A stretch of DNA of 64,000 bases, from positions 949,001 through 1,013,000 of the forward strand of contig CM062212.1 of the NCBI GenBank assembly GCA_031216445.1, read 5' to 3'. A program made the translations under genes and the position numbers. The stretch is from Lateolabrax maculatus. Its lineage: Eukaryota > Chordata > Actinopteri > Acropomatiformes > Lateolabracidae. Below, piece after piece: positions 14,001-25,500 of the stretch. The first letter of the stretch is position 1, and every line of letters starts with the position of its first letter. The notes beneath the pieces were generated by a model. That model did no database searches and was not told where the DNA came from. It was given only the letters and a program-made list of their open reading frames with translations.

Positions 14001-15557
14001 AAGCTCTGTGTAGATCTCATTTAGAAGTTTCAAATTTCCTGTTTTTGGGATTGTCTCGAATAAACTCTGAAACTTCTTCCCCAGGTTAAATCTGAGTTCA
14101 TCCCGACACTGGGCCATCATATCTGAATTAGTAAAAAAGAGAGAGATAGTGGTATTGTAAATATGAGTTATCAAAATTCATAGCACAATATTTTCCTTGG
14201 ATTAAGATATTGTATTATAAATTTGTCTGAGATTCATCTCAGGTGAGAGGGGCTTCACTATATCTTTCATTCGTTTCATTCTTGGCAAACTATAATTCAA
14301 CCAAACAAATAACTTTAAGGATGCTATAATCACATAATGACTGTACACATAGTGGCTTTAGACAAAAAGCATTTTAGACAGAATTATATTTCCAGATAAA
14401 CTTTAAATTTTTCTTTATTTCATACATTCATCACTTTTCTGCAGCTAAGCAAAGTAGCCCATGTATCTTTCTCCCTTGCTATGTCCTACAGCTCTTTCTG
14501 GGAGATCAGAGGTGTTCCCAGGTCAGATAGGATACGTTAACCCTCCAGTGGGTTATGGGCCTGTCATGGCCCCTTCCCAACTCGATGTGCATGGAATACC
14601 TTCATAGGGAGTAGTTCTATTTATATGCACTGACCAACTGGCCCCTTTCAAGATTAAGGAACAGTGAATCTTTGTTAAGCTCCTATCTCCAAGGCTGAGT
14701 CTACCCACCCTGCAATGGAAAATCATTGCGGCCACTTGTATCCACAATTTTCAACTGTCATTACCAAAAGCTCATGACCATAGGTAAGGGTTGGGATATA
14801 CAGGAAATGTTATGGACTAGCACTTATAAACAAGTCCCTGTAAAACTAGTCTTTAACAACAACTATCTCCTAAGCCGGACTGAACAATCCTTAAAGCAGA
14901 ATACCATGGTCTTAGACTCGGTGGGACTAGGTGCTGACTCTTATCCCTGCTGCTTAACACCCTGCTTTTTGCAGATGATGTGGTTTTCTGCCTTAATCAG
15001 ACCTGGTACCCAGACCCAGAGACTCCAAATGGGCCAGATACTCTCAAACTGTTGTTTCCACACACCCTCCCCGTGCTGAGAAACCCAAGCTCCTAATGCT
15101 ACGGTGGAACTTTCTTAATATTAGGTAGGCAAATTCATTACTTCTACTGTATCTTATCACAGTCTTAAAGTGTTATGTGATGCATGAATGTGTAATATGC
15201 AAGTCCTTTCTTTGTCATTTTCCCTTTATTTACTTACGTGTTGGTCCTGATGTGGTGTTTGATAAATTTTCCACTAGATCTTTGGCGTTTGATAACTTCT
15301 CCACTAGATCGTTATTACCCATCCTTCCCAAAACCATCATGGCCATCTTAACAGTGTTAACATGGTAGATTTTCATCATCTGATCCACTGTGTCCATTCT
15401 GTCGGCGTTCTCCAGTCGACATTCTGGGATTGCTGGGAAGCCGTCGAGGCCCTGCGGCAGGAACCACTTGAATTTTTTAAAGTCGTCTGCATTTAAATTT
15501 TCCAAAGTGTGTAAGAGGACCTCCTTATATTTCTCCATCTGTTTTCTTTGCTGAGAT
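10471..15557 (-). CDS. NLR immune sensor, PYD-FISNA-NACHT-LRR-B30.2 (NLRC3-like, fish NLR-C group)
   Basis: This is a cytosolic pattern-recognition receptor of the NLR family, in the fish group with a C-terminal B30.2 domain. PYD domains recruit adaptors such as ASC, NACHT drives ATP-dependent oligomerisation, and LRR and B30.2 are sensing or docking modules. Six coding exons were joined: 15238-15557, 12304-14122, 12024-12197, 11486-11659, 11134-11180 and 10471-11024. All five introns are GT-AG and all phases agree. From the first ATG (15538) the frame is 3069 nt, or 1022 residues. PYD is at about residues 4-90, FISNA 107-178, Walker A GVAGIGKT 197-204, Walker B FIFDGLDEC 270-278, two LRR exons 707-823, a linker 824-838 and B30.2 839-1022. 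No break is seen. The frame stays open upstream of the ATG, so an extra 5' exon is possible. It is one of a large fish family; orthology cannot be set by eye. Confidence 0.93.
10642..10677 (-). repeat. Trinucleotide (TCC)n tract encoding 12 serines in the B30.2 domain
   Basis: Ten TCC and two TCT codons in a row sit between DLP and NRVAVYV. This is probably a surface loop of the SPRY fold. Such a tract is expected to vary in length between alleles. Confidence 0.9.
11134..11180 (-). CDS. NLR exon 5: 47-nt linker between LRR and B30.2
   Basis: The exon is flanked by 'cttcctccag' and 'gtgagt'. It encodes LVYGGEQRLKPGMKK, matching the conserved linker that precedes the PRY motif in fish NLR and TRIM-like genes. 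It starts and ends in split codons that complete Ser823 and Tyr839. It is too short to appear as an open frame. Confidence 0.9.
11486..11659 (-). CDS. NLR exon 4: second LRR unit
   Basis: This 174-nt exon encodes the ribonuclease-inhibitor type repeat with LRELDLSYN and GVKLLSAGLEDPHWRLDTL. The acceptor is 'actgtcag' and the donor 'gtatgg'. Its length and phase are identical to the first LRR exon, as expected for tandemly duplicated LRR exons. Confidence 0.93.
12024..12197 (-). CDS. NLR exon 3: first LRR unit
   Basis: This 174-nt exon has acceptor 'cttgtttag' and donor 'gtcaga'. It encodes LSFCNLSWKSCEVL, LRELDLSNNDLQDSGVKLL and SAGLESPHCRLETL. The repeat pattern LxxLxLxxNxL is clear. Confidence 0.93.
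12304..14122 (-). CDS. NLR exon 2: FISNA-NACHT and helical regions
   Basis: This single 1819-nt exon is typical of fish NLRs. It opens with MMAQCRDELRFNLGKKF, the FISNA region. Walker A is GVAGIGKT and Walker B is FIFDGLDEC. The sensor-1-like RLWITTRP and the winged-helix stretch with CFVHLSVQEFLAALHV are intact. The donor after 'aaagctct' is 'gtaagt'. The acceptor is 'ttactaattcag'; codons further upstream in the same frame are intronic. Three antisense frames of 64-132 codons here are shadows. Confidence 0.95.
14460..14840 (+). mobile_element. Decayed LINE 3' fragment
   Basis: The text around 'cagaggtgttcccaggtcagata', 'ccaactggcccctttcaag' and 'aagctcatgaccataggt' resembles the 3' part of a common percomorph LINE (Rex/L2-like). 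It lies in NLR intron 1, opposite in sense to the gene. Stops and indels are frequent, so it is a relic. The family name is from memory of similar sequence. Confidence 0.5.
14940..15080 (+). mobile_element. LINE reverse-transcriptase fragment (FADD motif)
   Basis: Codons from 14962 read LLFADDVVFCL, which matches the FADD/YADD catalytic box of non-LTR reverse transcriptases. The fragment lies downstream of the 3' LINE piece on the same strand, so the two are either different insertions or a rearranged copy. It is not functional. Confidence 0.5.
15238..15557 (-). CDS. NLR exon 1 (coding): pyrin domain
   Basis: The exon lies between acceptor 'gtgtcttctag' and donor 'gtaagt'. From the ATG at 15538 it encodes MEKYKEVLLHTLENLNADDF, then KKFKWFLPQG and a stretch ending VLGRMGNNDLVEKL. 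This six-helix death-fold pattern with the basic and acidic faces is typical of PYD. The ATG context (C at -3, G at +4) is moderate. The last base joins AT of the next exon to give His101. Confidence 0.92.
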
Positions 15558-15785
15558 CTAGAAGACACCGGAAGAAAATCTTTACCTTAAAGAACAATTT
15601 TTTTAGGATTTGAAATCATGAAACACAGCACTTTTTTAGATTGAGTCATAGCTGAAATTGGTTTAGTAAACAATAAAGTAGAATGATTCTACCTTTATGT
15701 ATGGACTTCTGACGAAATGCATTTCCTCTTTTATAATATTATATTATATTACTCTTATAATATTATAAAGTTATAATATTTTTTT

Positions 15786-15812
15786 CTTTTCTCAAATTTG
15801 ATTTGAGAAAAG
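15786..15812. repeat. Perfect 12-bp inverted repeat
   Basis: The arms cttttctcaaat and atttgagaaaag are separated by ttg. They can form a short hairpin. There is no neighbouring U-run or gene end that would give it an obvious role. Confidence 0.85.
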
Positions 15813-17399
15813 ACCCAAAATTGCTGCTTTATGTTCGTCACACAGTTGTATGGATGGATAGTCTGTGGCTTGGACAGAGTGGTTGCCGAGTGTAAGAGTG
15901 CTTGTATTGCCATCTTTGTGAGGACAAATTCCAGATTAAAACAGGTTTGTCTGTATTTATTTATGTAGACAAAGGATGAGATAGTCGGGGCACAAGCATT
16001 TCACTGTACTACGTGTGGCACTAAACTTGAACTTTACTGCTGGCACATTCTGGAAAGATTTTTTTTGTTAATTGCTTTAATAAACTAACACGTCTCTGAG
16101 TACAACAGGCATATTTAGTTTTAATCAACCAGTACTAAGAACAGAGTGACTGATAATAGTCTGAACCTTCTGGAGGAAGTGTGCATATGGACGGAACAGG
16201 TGTGGTTAACCAGTGAAAACCACTCAACTGCACCGCAGACTCTTTGCATCACTGAGTGACAAAGACAGTGACAGCCGTTTCATATGAACAGGGCTCAATG
16301 TCTAGTATCTGTGTTGTTTGTTTCCTGTTGTTTTATGTTTCACTTCCTCTCCTTTCAGCTCTCTGTTGTTCTCTTGCCCAATATTAATGATGAAATTCTT
16401 TCAGCCCCCACAACTTGACTTCCTGTTTATAACAGTAAAGCATGAAAAATTGCCATATTATCAATATGTATTTTGGGCCATTTTGGATCAACTTAGTGAA
16501 TTTCATCCTACATTTAATTATGTCCTTAAGTAATAGGAGGTGCATTGTTCCGCAGCCACAGTCAGTTCTGTGGAGAATGCATTCAACCGTTAACACTCAC
16601 ATGGTGTAGTCAGCACTTTGATTTGCTGAAGTGAAACTGGCATTTATTAACTATTACTGCAACACACTGCACAGTGACATATTGTAACACTAGGTCTTGT
16701 TACAGGCCAAATCTACCTTGTGACTCATTACATACACTGAGTTCAAACTGGATTTATCATAAAGAAACTACTATTAAACTTGAAGAAGGGCTGCAACTAA
16801 TTTCAGAAAGAGCAGGAAAGTTTTAGTAAATGGCTGACTGACTTCCCAGGAAGCACACAAATGCTTCAGTGAATAGAAACAGATTAAATAAAACACATGT
16901 TGAATGAAAAGAAGGCCCTTCTTATACTGCACACCCCTGTGCTGTAACAGCTGTAACCACCGTCTACAAGAATATGTAGTCTGTGTCTAGCCTGAGTCAG
17001 AAACACAGTCAGTGTCAAGAGAAATTGCAGATCAGATGATGTGGTTTTACCATCTGTCCACTGGATGGTGCTACCTGACCGTCTAATGAGCCAGACGTCA
17101 GTTCAGCAGAGAAAGAGGAGCAGCAAGGTGGATCACAAGTGTAACCGGGCAGATACGTATGTATATACCCTGTGGGGCTAAAGCGTTAATTATGGCAGGT
17201 GAGCAGAGAAACAGCATCTCGCAAAGGCAGGAAGCTCTGTGAGGACATCTGAAGGGGAGATCAAACTGCTGAAAGTGAACAGTTCGATCTAGGTGGAAAA
17301 TTAAAGGTAAAACCCTCCATTTTTCAGCTGAGAGCCACAGACAGGAAGTCAGAGACTATGAAGTAAGCCCCCAGGTTTAGCTGTTACCCTCACTTTGGG

Positions 17400-17660
17400 C
17401 TCTGGCTCATTGTGACGCCATTTCTCACTATTTTCACTATTGTTACAAAGCAAACGATCAATGGATTAATGGAGAAAATAATCAGCAGATGGATCCAGAA
17501 TGAAAATAATCATCAGCTGCAGTCCGATACAAAACAGTTCAAAATGAGCTCCAACAGTAAAATCCTGCTTTTCCATGAATGATGAGGAATAATAATCTAA
17601 TGATAGAATATATAATAGTACAACAGTACTTTTACTTTTAATACTACATTACCCCGGGGG
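17400..17660 (-). repeat. Dispersed repeat family A, copy 1 (inverted)
   Basis: The segment is the reverse complement of 43190-43475 and of 47473-47640 ('gatccagaatgaaaataatc', 'atcagctgcagtccgataca'). Three copies in 64 kb, two in one orientation and one in the other, mark an interspersed element. Confidence 0.75.
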
Positions 17661-19189
17661 TTGAGCAGGGAAGTTAAGGCATGTGAGGACAAAGGTGGGA
17701 CAAAGAACATTACAACCGCGACCTGCAACTAATATTTTCTTTTCTCACCCATGATACACAAGATAAAAATGAAACCAATTCCAAACAAAAGGCCAGAAAG
17801 ATCCCTTCTAAGACTGTGAAATATACAGTAAGTAAGGCCGCAGGTTAAAGGTGGGTGACTTCTGTCACATTAAACTCTTCCTCCAACAACAGAACAATGC
17901 CATCTACCACTGGCCTGCAGTAAGTTTGTTGGCCACCTTTTTCTATTTCCTGTTATGTTTAATGACTAATGTTGGCTGCCACATAACAAGACAAAGTTAC
18001 AGAAGAAAATTCCACATTTCTGACTAATTAAAACAGACTTTTCTTACCTCTGATCTTCGTATTCCCCTGCCACGTGCCGCACTGCTACCTACCTCTTCCT
18101 CCCACTCTTGCTCCTACCTCTTCCTCCTACCTGTTCCTCCTACCTCTCCCTCCTACTTTACTTGAACAAACGGCTGTAATTGGCTAGATGGCTGTTCAAT
18201 CAATCAACTTGTCCAATAGGTTTTCCCCTATCAGCAAGTATTATTTTTACAGGTTTCAGTTTCGATTGATCAATAAGTTTTACTGAAGTGACATTTTCGA
18301 TGCTTTTACTCATGACAGAGTATTAGTACTTTTACTGTAGTAAAGGATCTAAGTACTCCCTCCACTTTCCTGTGGTCTTCTCCTAGACCAGTCTTATGCT
18401 TTGATGTCAGTGGCAGCTGCTAAGACAAATTTAAATGTAAAACACAACCATATCAGGCTACTTCCTGCTCTCAGAGAGGTAGCCTCATGCGCTGATGCTT
18501 TCCACCAGGTGGTGGTGTTGTGAAGGAATCAGATCATTCTGCTGCCGCACTGCCAAACATCCAGGATGGAAAAGCAGCTGAGAGCTAAATACCTCTATCA
18601 TAATTCATAGTTGGCTTCATTAACTGTATTACCTTTAAGGATTCACTAACCTCTGTGGCTGGTGGATGGAAATAATTTGTAATGAATCTTATGATGACAT
18701 TTCCTTCAGAGTAAATTCAGTGGGTCATTAAATAATCCACTGGACCTCAGACTTGAGCCTAACATGCACTTATTTTTCATTAATCATCACACTAAAACTC
18801 GATAATCGTCATTCATCTCACTTATTTAATACTCCCCATTAAATGAACCATTTATTTCTCCAGATGTGCAGGAAAATCCTCAGTCAGGGTCTTGCTTAAC
18901 AGCACTTCAGTGACTGTTGTGAAGAGATAATGTAGATACCAGTGGTGTTTTCAAAATTATAAATAAAAGTATGGTAGTTTCATGGAAGTATCACCTGTAG
19001 TCAATGTTATATTCTGATATTATTGGATTATTATTATTTATGCATTAGCCTGTACACAGCATTTTAAAATAATGTCGAACAGTTTAATCTATGACATTTT
19101 ATTATAATTTCTAAGATGTTAATATATTTTGTATGTAAAGTATTAATATGTGAAGAGCAAACATCAGATCTGTGTGGAGCGATGACGAG

Positions 19190-19530
19190 ACTGTAACCTT
19201 CATCACATTTACTTCACAGAACATCACTGTTATGCCGACGATACACAGATATATTTCTACCGGATCTCTCTCAGTTTCCTCCACCTAAACTCCGACAACA
19301 CAAACATCCTTTAATGGGCCCTGATGACTTTGCTTCTGCAGTTCATCAGTTTATTGGTCTCATCATCTTGACCAGTATATGACCTTTGACCATCATGTCA
19401 CTAAACTCGTCCAGCTAAGGAATATCGCAAAAATCCGATGTATCTTGTCTTCCACAGAACTTTCATTGTCTCCCGTCTAGATAATTGTGAATCCCTCTAC
19501 ACGAACCTCAGCAAAGCTTCTCTAATCTTT
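19190..19530 (+). mobile_element. Decayed LINE reverse-transcriptase fragment (YADD motif)
   Basis: Codons at 19222-19260 read HHCYADDTQIYFY, the hallmark active-site block of L2/CR1-like LINEs. Codons near 19474-19530 read VSRLDNCESLYTNLSKASL, the conserved block further downstream in the same polyproteins. Frames are shifted between the blocks, so the copy is dead. Confidence 0.75.
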
Positions 19531-21718
19531 TACAGTTTGTCCAAAATGATGAGTTCGACAATCACCACAGTCACACAGCATTCAGGGGTTGTTTTTAATG
19601 AGTTTAAGTAATTTTACAAAATAAATATCCTGCAATAAAATAATCAACATTCATACATCTATGATGCTATACATTTTAAAAGTCTGGTGTTCTGAACATC
19701 CCACAAAAGCTATTTTACAGAATTTTTGTTTAGTTCGTCAGCGTGCGGCTGTTCCAACTCACAGTGAATAATGCCATGAAACAGGCCTGTTATACATCTT
19801 AAATGTTGTTAATTAATAATAATATTAACAATAATGAGCGTGTACATTAATGATTTCATATGATGATGTGTCTGTGTGCAGCCGGAGATGTTTTACTGCT
19901 TCGTTTTGGAACCGAACTCTTTGAATGTTTCACTTGGTGCCGATAATAAACTGCTTCACTGAGTGTGAGGAAGATGGTTACAGTTCATTGTTTTTCTGTC
20001 GTTGTGTGAGTGCAGAGTTACACAAACTGCCGCAAACTGACACGTGTCAGACTGATTGTGTTCATTTTTCACCGAACGACTCATTCTGATGAAACGAGGC
20101 CTCGCAAAGGTATATTATTATATTAAAGGGCTATTTTTAAGGGTTAAAGCCTTTCCACATCTCTTTTTTGTCCTGCTGAAGAGATCCTGAATCTTTACCA
20201 GCTCACAGTGACCTCTGCCCCCCTCAGGGGATCCATCCAGCACCGTGTTACTGTGAGCTGATGAACAGCAGGATCTCTCCTGATACACCTGGAGTCTGTA
20301 TTATATTCAATACTTCATGCAAATGTCTGTTTTGTACAGGTGGTGTTTAGGTGTAACTGTAAATGGAGAAAAAAGTCAGATAGGATACCTGAACTTGTCC
20401 TTGAGATGAGCCTTAAGCTGACAGCTACACTTCAGATGAGAAGCATTATGTAATTAACATCACTATGATCCTATGGAGCCAATCAGGGATCATTTCATCA
20501 CTCCGTGAAGTCCAGGTAGTAATTTATCTTGAATTAGGGACAGAAAACCTCTCTGCCTCTTTATATAAGGTGTTGAACGGTCACCAGGCCTCACAGCTCA
20601 CTACATTTTTATCTCTTCTTCTTTTCTTTGTCTCAGAAAGACTCCAGACACTTTTTTTTCCTGCAAAAAAAAAGTGAGAAGAGCTGAGCGTGTTGTGGTT
20701 TTACAAGGGGTGTGACGGGGCTGAATTACCTGCAGATATATGATATACAGCCTCCTCAGCTGATCTCAGTTCCTGTCACCTGCAGCCAAAGCCCCCGCCC
20801 ACACACACACACACATACTGCTGAGAGGCTGACATATTTAAATATTATTTTGGTTATATTCCATATGCGCAGAGGAAGATTACACACTGTGAGTATACGT
20901 CAGTGTACAGTACTTTGACACGTTGGAGGAAGTAAAAAGTATCACTATGGTATAAATGAAAAACTGCTGTGAATGTTACTGGGCTGTTGTTGCACTCTCA
21001 ACACAAAACCATGTTGTCTTCACACACTGTTAAACGCAGACAGATATATTATTATTCACATATAAAGCAGTGAGAATAGGACGGCTGACCGACACTCTTG
21101 TTATGTGAAAACCTCCAAACTCCAGTTCAACTGCAACCCGACTGTTCATGACTTTGAGTTATACTTTATGATTTATTCATTTTCTAAAGCACCTACAGTT
21201 CAACCTCGTTGTTTTACTTTACACTGTAAAGCTCGCAGAGACATGAAGACTACTGGAGACGCAATACAGCAAACGTTTCATTTCCTTTAAATAAGTCGTC
21301 TATGTCAGAAACCCCTCATATCACGTTATACTTGTCACATTTTTCATTATAGTGTAGAATATACTGTACTGGTCACTGCTGAACACAAATAGATCCGAAA
21401 TTTGAGACATTTTTTGAAAATAAAGTTTAAATAAAAGGGAAGTCGTAATGTTACAAGATAAAGTTGCAATATCTAAAAAATAAAGTTGCAAAAATACAAG
21501 AAAAAGTCATTATAATTCAAGAATAAGTTGTTATTTTTACAAGAAAATCTACATATTTGGAGAATAAAGTTTGTGTATTTGAACTTGTTTTGTAGTACAG
21601 TGCAGTTAGTCTAGTCAGTTTCTGTAATAATGTCAGGAAATGTTTGAACATGAACATGCAATCCAATGAACCCAAATCCTAACATATGTCAGTGCTCTCA
21701 AAATAAATCCTTTCTCAC

Positions 21719-21724
21719 TTTATT
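21719..21724 (-). terminator. Putative poly(A) signal of the endothelin gene
   Basis: A canonical AATAAA on the minus strand lies about 590 nt past the endothelin stop codon and is the first perfect hexamer I noticed there. This would make 21700-22309 the 3' UTR. Confidence 0.35.
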
Positions 21725-22309
21725 CTTAATATCAGATTATTGTTATTATTAATTAATATTAATATTATGACTTTACTTCTTCAAATCTCTTCAGACTTTG
21801 AGTGGCCCTACGATAGGAGACATATGGTGGTCTGCCCTTTCTGAAATATTATCTGTCAGATGACTGTAAGTGAATGCAGAGATGTTAAAGTGTCCACTAC
21901 CACGCAAATACAAACGTAAAGGAGCAGCTGTCCTGCTACAAACACAGTGTGGAGATGTGAGGTTTTCAGCCCACAACAACAGAGCTTGACTGCACTTTAT
22001 AGGAAGAATTTAGTAAAATACCAAACAGTTATACATTTCTCCCCTCAGGGCTGTGCACGTCTGGCAGCAGCCACCTGTGACTCGGTGCAATATATCAGCT
22101 GAGATCATCCGGTAACAGAAAGGTCACAGGTTCAACTCCCTCCCTGTGTGTCATCGGCCGGTTGTTAGAGGGGTCAGCACTCCTACGATACTTCATTACA
22201 TTTACATAAAACACACACACTGTCCAGACTGCCATAGAAAGACGAGCAAAAGGGTCCATTTCTGTTATTTCTGATGCATGAAGGACGTCGCTGTCGTTCC
22301 TCGTCTCCC

Positions 22310-22412
22310 TCAGGTCTGTCTCAGTGCGTGTCGGCTCCTTTTTTCCCAGAATGCAGCTCTGTATCTCTTAAATCGTTTGTCAGTCATCCTCTTCACCACA
22401 GCATTTTCCCCT
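22310..22412 (-). CDS. Endothelin exon 4: C-terminal tail and stop
   Basis: The acceptor 'tttttcctcag' is followed by codons GENAVVKRMTDKRFKRYRAA, then FWEKRSRHALRQT and TGA. The first base completes Glu115 (GA|A), so the phase agrees with exon 3. The tail is strongly basic, as in other endothelin precursors, but much shorter than in EDN1. A frame on the plus strand (22278-22811) is its antisense shadow. Confidence 0.85.
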
Positions 22413-22465
22413 CTGAGGAAAAAACATGGGATGAGAAACAGTGTAATTCACTGGTGTGTTCATAC

Positions 22466-22508
<43 letters not shown>

Positions 22509-25500
22509 TCACTCGGTTTGCGTCTGGGCGGAGCAGAAGCTCAAACACTCGGCGTCCTGTACGTCCGTGCAGAGGCAGCGGCCCAGATCCCTCCTGAGTC
22601 GGACAGAACCGAATCCATAAGGAACCACATGGCTGGAAGACAGAAGACTGAGAGTCAGCGCAGAGTTTTCAGCCCTCGCCGACCTCGCAGAGATGCTCCC
22701 GATTTACCATCGCAGAATACGAAACAGCTTTACTGCCAAGCAGGTTTTCACATGCAAGGGATTTATTTTGGCATTTTGGTGCATCCCGTTCACAATAAAC
22801 ATGGAAGATAAAAGAAGTTCTGCCAAATTCAAGAAAAAATTGCAATAAAAAGTATGAAATATATATAAAAATATGTCAACTTAATCTGTTTTTAAAATGA
22901 AAAGAGGTGTACAGTGTTTAAAACAGAGAGGACGTAACATGCAAATGTTCCCAGTATAAGTATAAAGAATAAGTGCGATGAACGGAGATAATAATCCAGA
23001 GATTATTGACACTTCCAGGGGCCATTTCTCCTCAACACGTCTGCTTCATATAGAATAAAAACAGTTTCCTCGTCTTCTAAACTTTTCTGACCTTTAAGGG
23101 TGCAGAAATTCTGATTTGTGTCTCTTCAATTTATTTCTCTGCACTTGTAGTTTTGTATAAATGGCAGATCTACAAAGAGTCTGAGGGGCCGATCCCCCAA
23201 AACTAAATGTTTGAGATGTTAAGTGATTTTAAATGTCACCATGGCTCCGGCATGCGTGCTGCCTGAGTTGACAGTTGTTGAAGAACAGTGTGACATCTTT
23301 TGGAAATGTGTTTACTGCTGATCCATGTGGTGCCAGTGTGACCGACTGTCAGCCGGCTGCAGGTTGGAGGGGATCCACAGCCAGATTAATGGTGGGGTTA
23401 ACTGCACCACAGGGAGAACTGCCAGCAGATGCCAGTGGCTAAACAGCACCGCATTTATGTCAAAACAAGGTTAAACCTTAAAATAAAACCAAGCTTTCAT
23501 CTTTATTGTTTGTAAAATGCATAATTTCTGTCACATATTTGAACTCGGGTTTCTTGGATGAGGAGTTGGACTGAATTCACATTTAAGTCCACTTGTGACA
23601 CTTTTTCTTTTATATCGTGATCCTATTTTTGAAAGGTTTTGTGTCTTCACATCTGGGTCCCATTTCCACTTTGAGGCTGGTGATGAAATGTGACCCTTTC
23701 ATCTCCCAGGCTTCCTCTGCTCTCTACCTTAAACAACCTCCCAGCTTCCTTCTGCTTATTTCTGCAATATCAGTTGTTTTCCTTTCTACACTTTGCTAAC
23801 TTCTTTGGCATTTTTATGACTCTGTTGGCTTTACTTCTACTTTTATGTCTTTTCTTATGTGTCAAAGGGTCACTGATCTCCCTCCTTTAGTTACTGTTTT
23901 CACTGTGTTTAAATGCAGGGAAAATAAATCCTGAACTATTGAACTGTAACCCAATGAGTTAGGGCTCCACTGCACCAAAATCCTGCTGCTATACTTGTCT
24001 CTATTTAAAGCTCAGTTTTAGACTGCGTCAGGACTTATGTGAAAACCATTCGCCAGACAGAAAGTCTATTTAGGACGATGCTGGAAAACGATGTTCACGA
24101 CAAAGTTTTTGAATGTTTAATAAAAATGTTTTTAACATTTTTGAAAACGTGTCATGTGAATGCTGAAAAATCGTCATTAATGTTAAAAAACAAACCCAAT
24201 CACCGACTTCCAGGCCTGAAGGGCGTCATTGTGCTCCAAAGACATGTTAAGCCAAGCGAAGCGATCGTATGACCATCTGAATACACTTCGGTCCGTATAG
24301 CGGTCAGTGAACGCATCACCGTTCATACCGCTGATTCACACGGTCTTCAGTTCAGAACGTCAGTTCAGGACAAAACTCGTCCTGCACAAACACCGTTTCT
24401 AAGGTCGACAGCTCATTGATTCATCATATCGTTATTGTTTCTGTGGTTTTCTTATCTACTCAACAGCAGACTAATGCAATATGTGGGAGCTCCCTCCTAA
24501 CACATGACCCACCCTAGTACAATGTCATCATAGAGTTTGAAAAACCCCACTGGGATCATTCAAACAGACGGTTGGTACTGTTCACACACTCAGAGTAGAG
24601 CTCCAGATTACAACAGTGTCTGAAAAAGGCCGATCAACCCTGCAAAAAAACTAAAAATCATCATGTTTTAGCTGCCTGGCTGGAAGTTGCTTTGGATGAA
24701 TCTGTCCACCAAATGGTAGATGTTACGTAAACTGTGTTTGTTTGAGTTGACCAAAGGTGACTTTTATCCTAGAGGAGGCTCGCTGTTGTCCATTAGCCTG
24801 TCTTTACTTTGGACCGCAGCCTTTTTGGATGGGTGGAGAATCCACACTGATTTCAATGTTTATTTGTACACTTATGAGGGTTAAAATATGCAAAAACAAA
24901 TCCACAAAATAAAGATTTGTCTGAAAACCAGAAAAAAAGTACACTATAGTGTAACTGTTTGTTTTTTTCAGGTGGATAATCAAGAGGACCTCCCTTAAAG
25001 AATAGATTCAGTGTTACTCATATATATTTATGTATATGTATGTATGTATGTATATTTTTATAGTCAACACATCCCCTAAAAATACTAAAACCAATAACAC
25101 GTTAGTCCGTCTCTCAATGCTGTCTGACATCAACTTGACTTATACTTATATGAATCCACACGTGGCGCTCTGTGGGTATTTGCTGCAGCAGGACGGTGTG
25201 TGTGTGTGGGATAAAGGCTGAATAAATACAGTGTGTGTGTTCATGGTGATGAAGGAACATGTCACTCAGGGCAACAGTGAGGCTCATTGATGTGTTTTTA
25301 ATAGTTTTTGGACAACAGTGGCGCTCTGTGGCCCAGAGGAAGAAGAATATCAGGCTTTCAGATTAGCCGACAAGAAGAAAAATAAAGAATATTGACAGAT
25401 TTTTTCACCACGTCAGGCAAACGTTAACTACTTAACATATTAAAACTAAATGGTGTTGCAGCAGGATTTCCTGCAGAGGAAAACAGCTCGCAGGGTTTAG

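Larger units (their letters stand above)
15558..21718. other. Gene-free stretch between the NLR and endothelin genes
   Basis: This probably includes the NLR promoter and any 5' untranslated exon, which could not be placed. It also holds an inverted repeat at 15786-15812, family A repeat sequence at 17400-17660, a LINE fragment at 19190-19530, and AT-rich sequence. No protein-coding exon with recognisable homology was seen on either strand. Confidence 0.55.

Noticed and set aside
22278..22811. 177-codon plus-strand frame
   Set aside because: It is antisense to endothelin exons 3 and 4 and crosses a (GT)n tract. The minus-strand exons have matching splice sites and clear homology.
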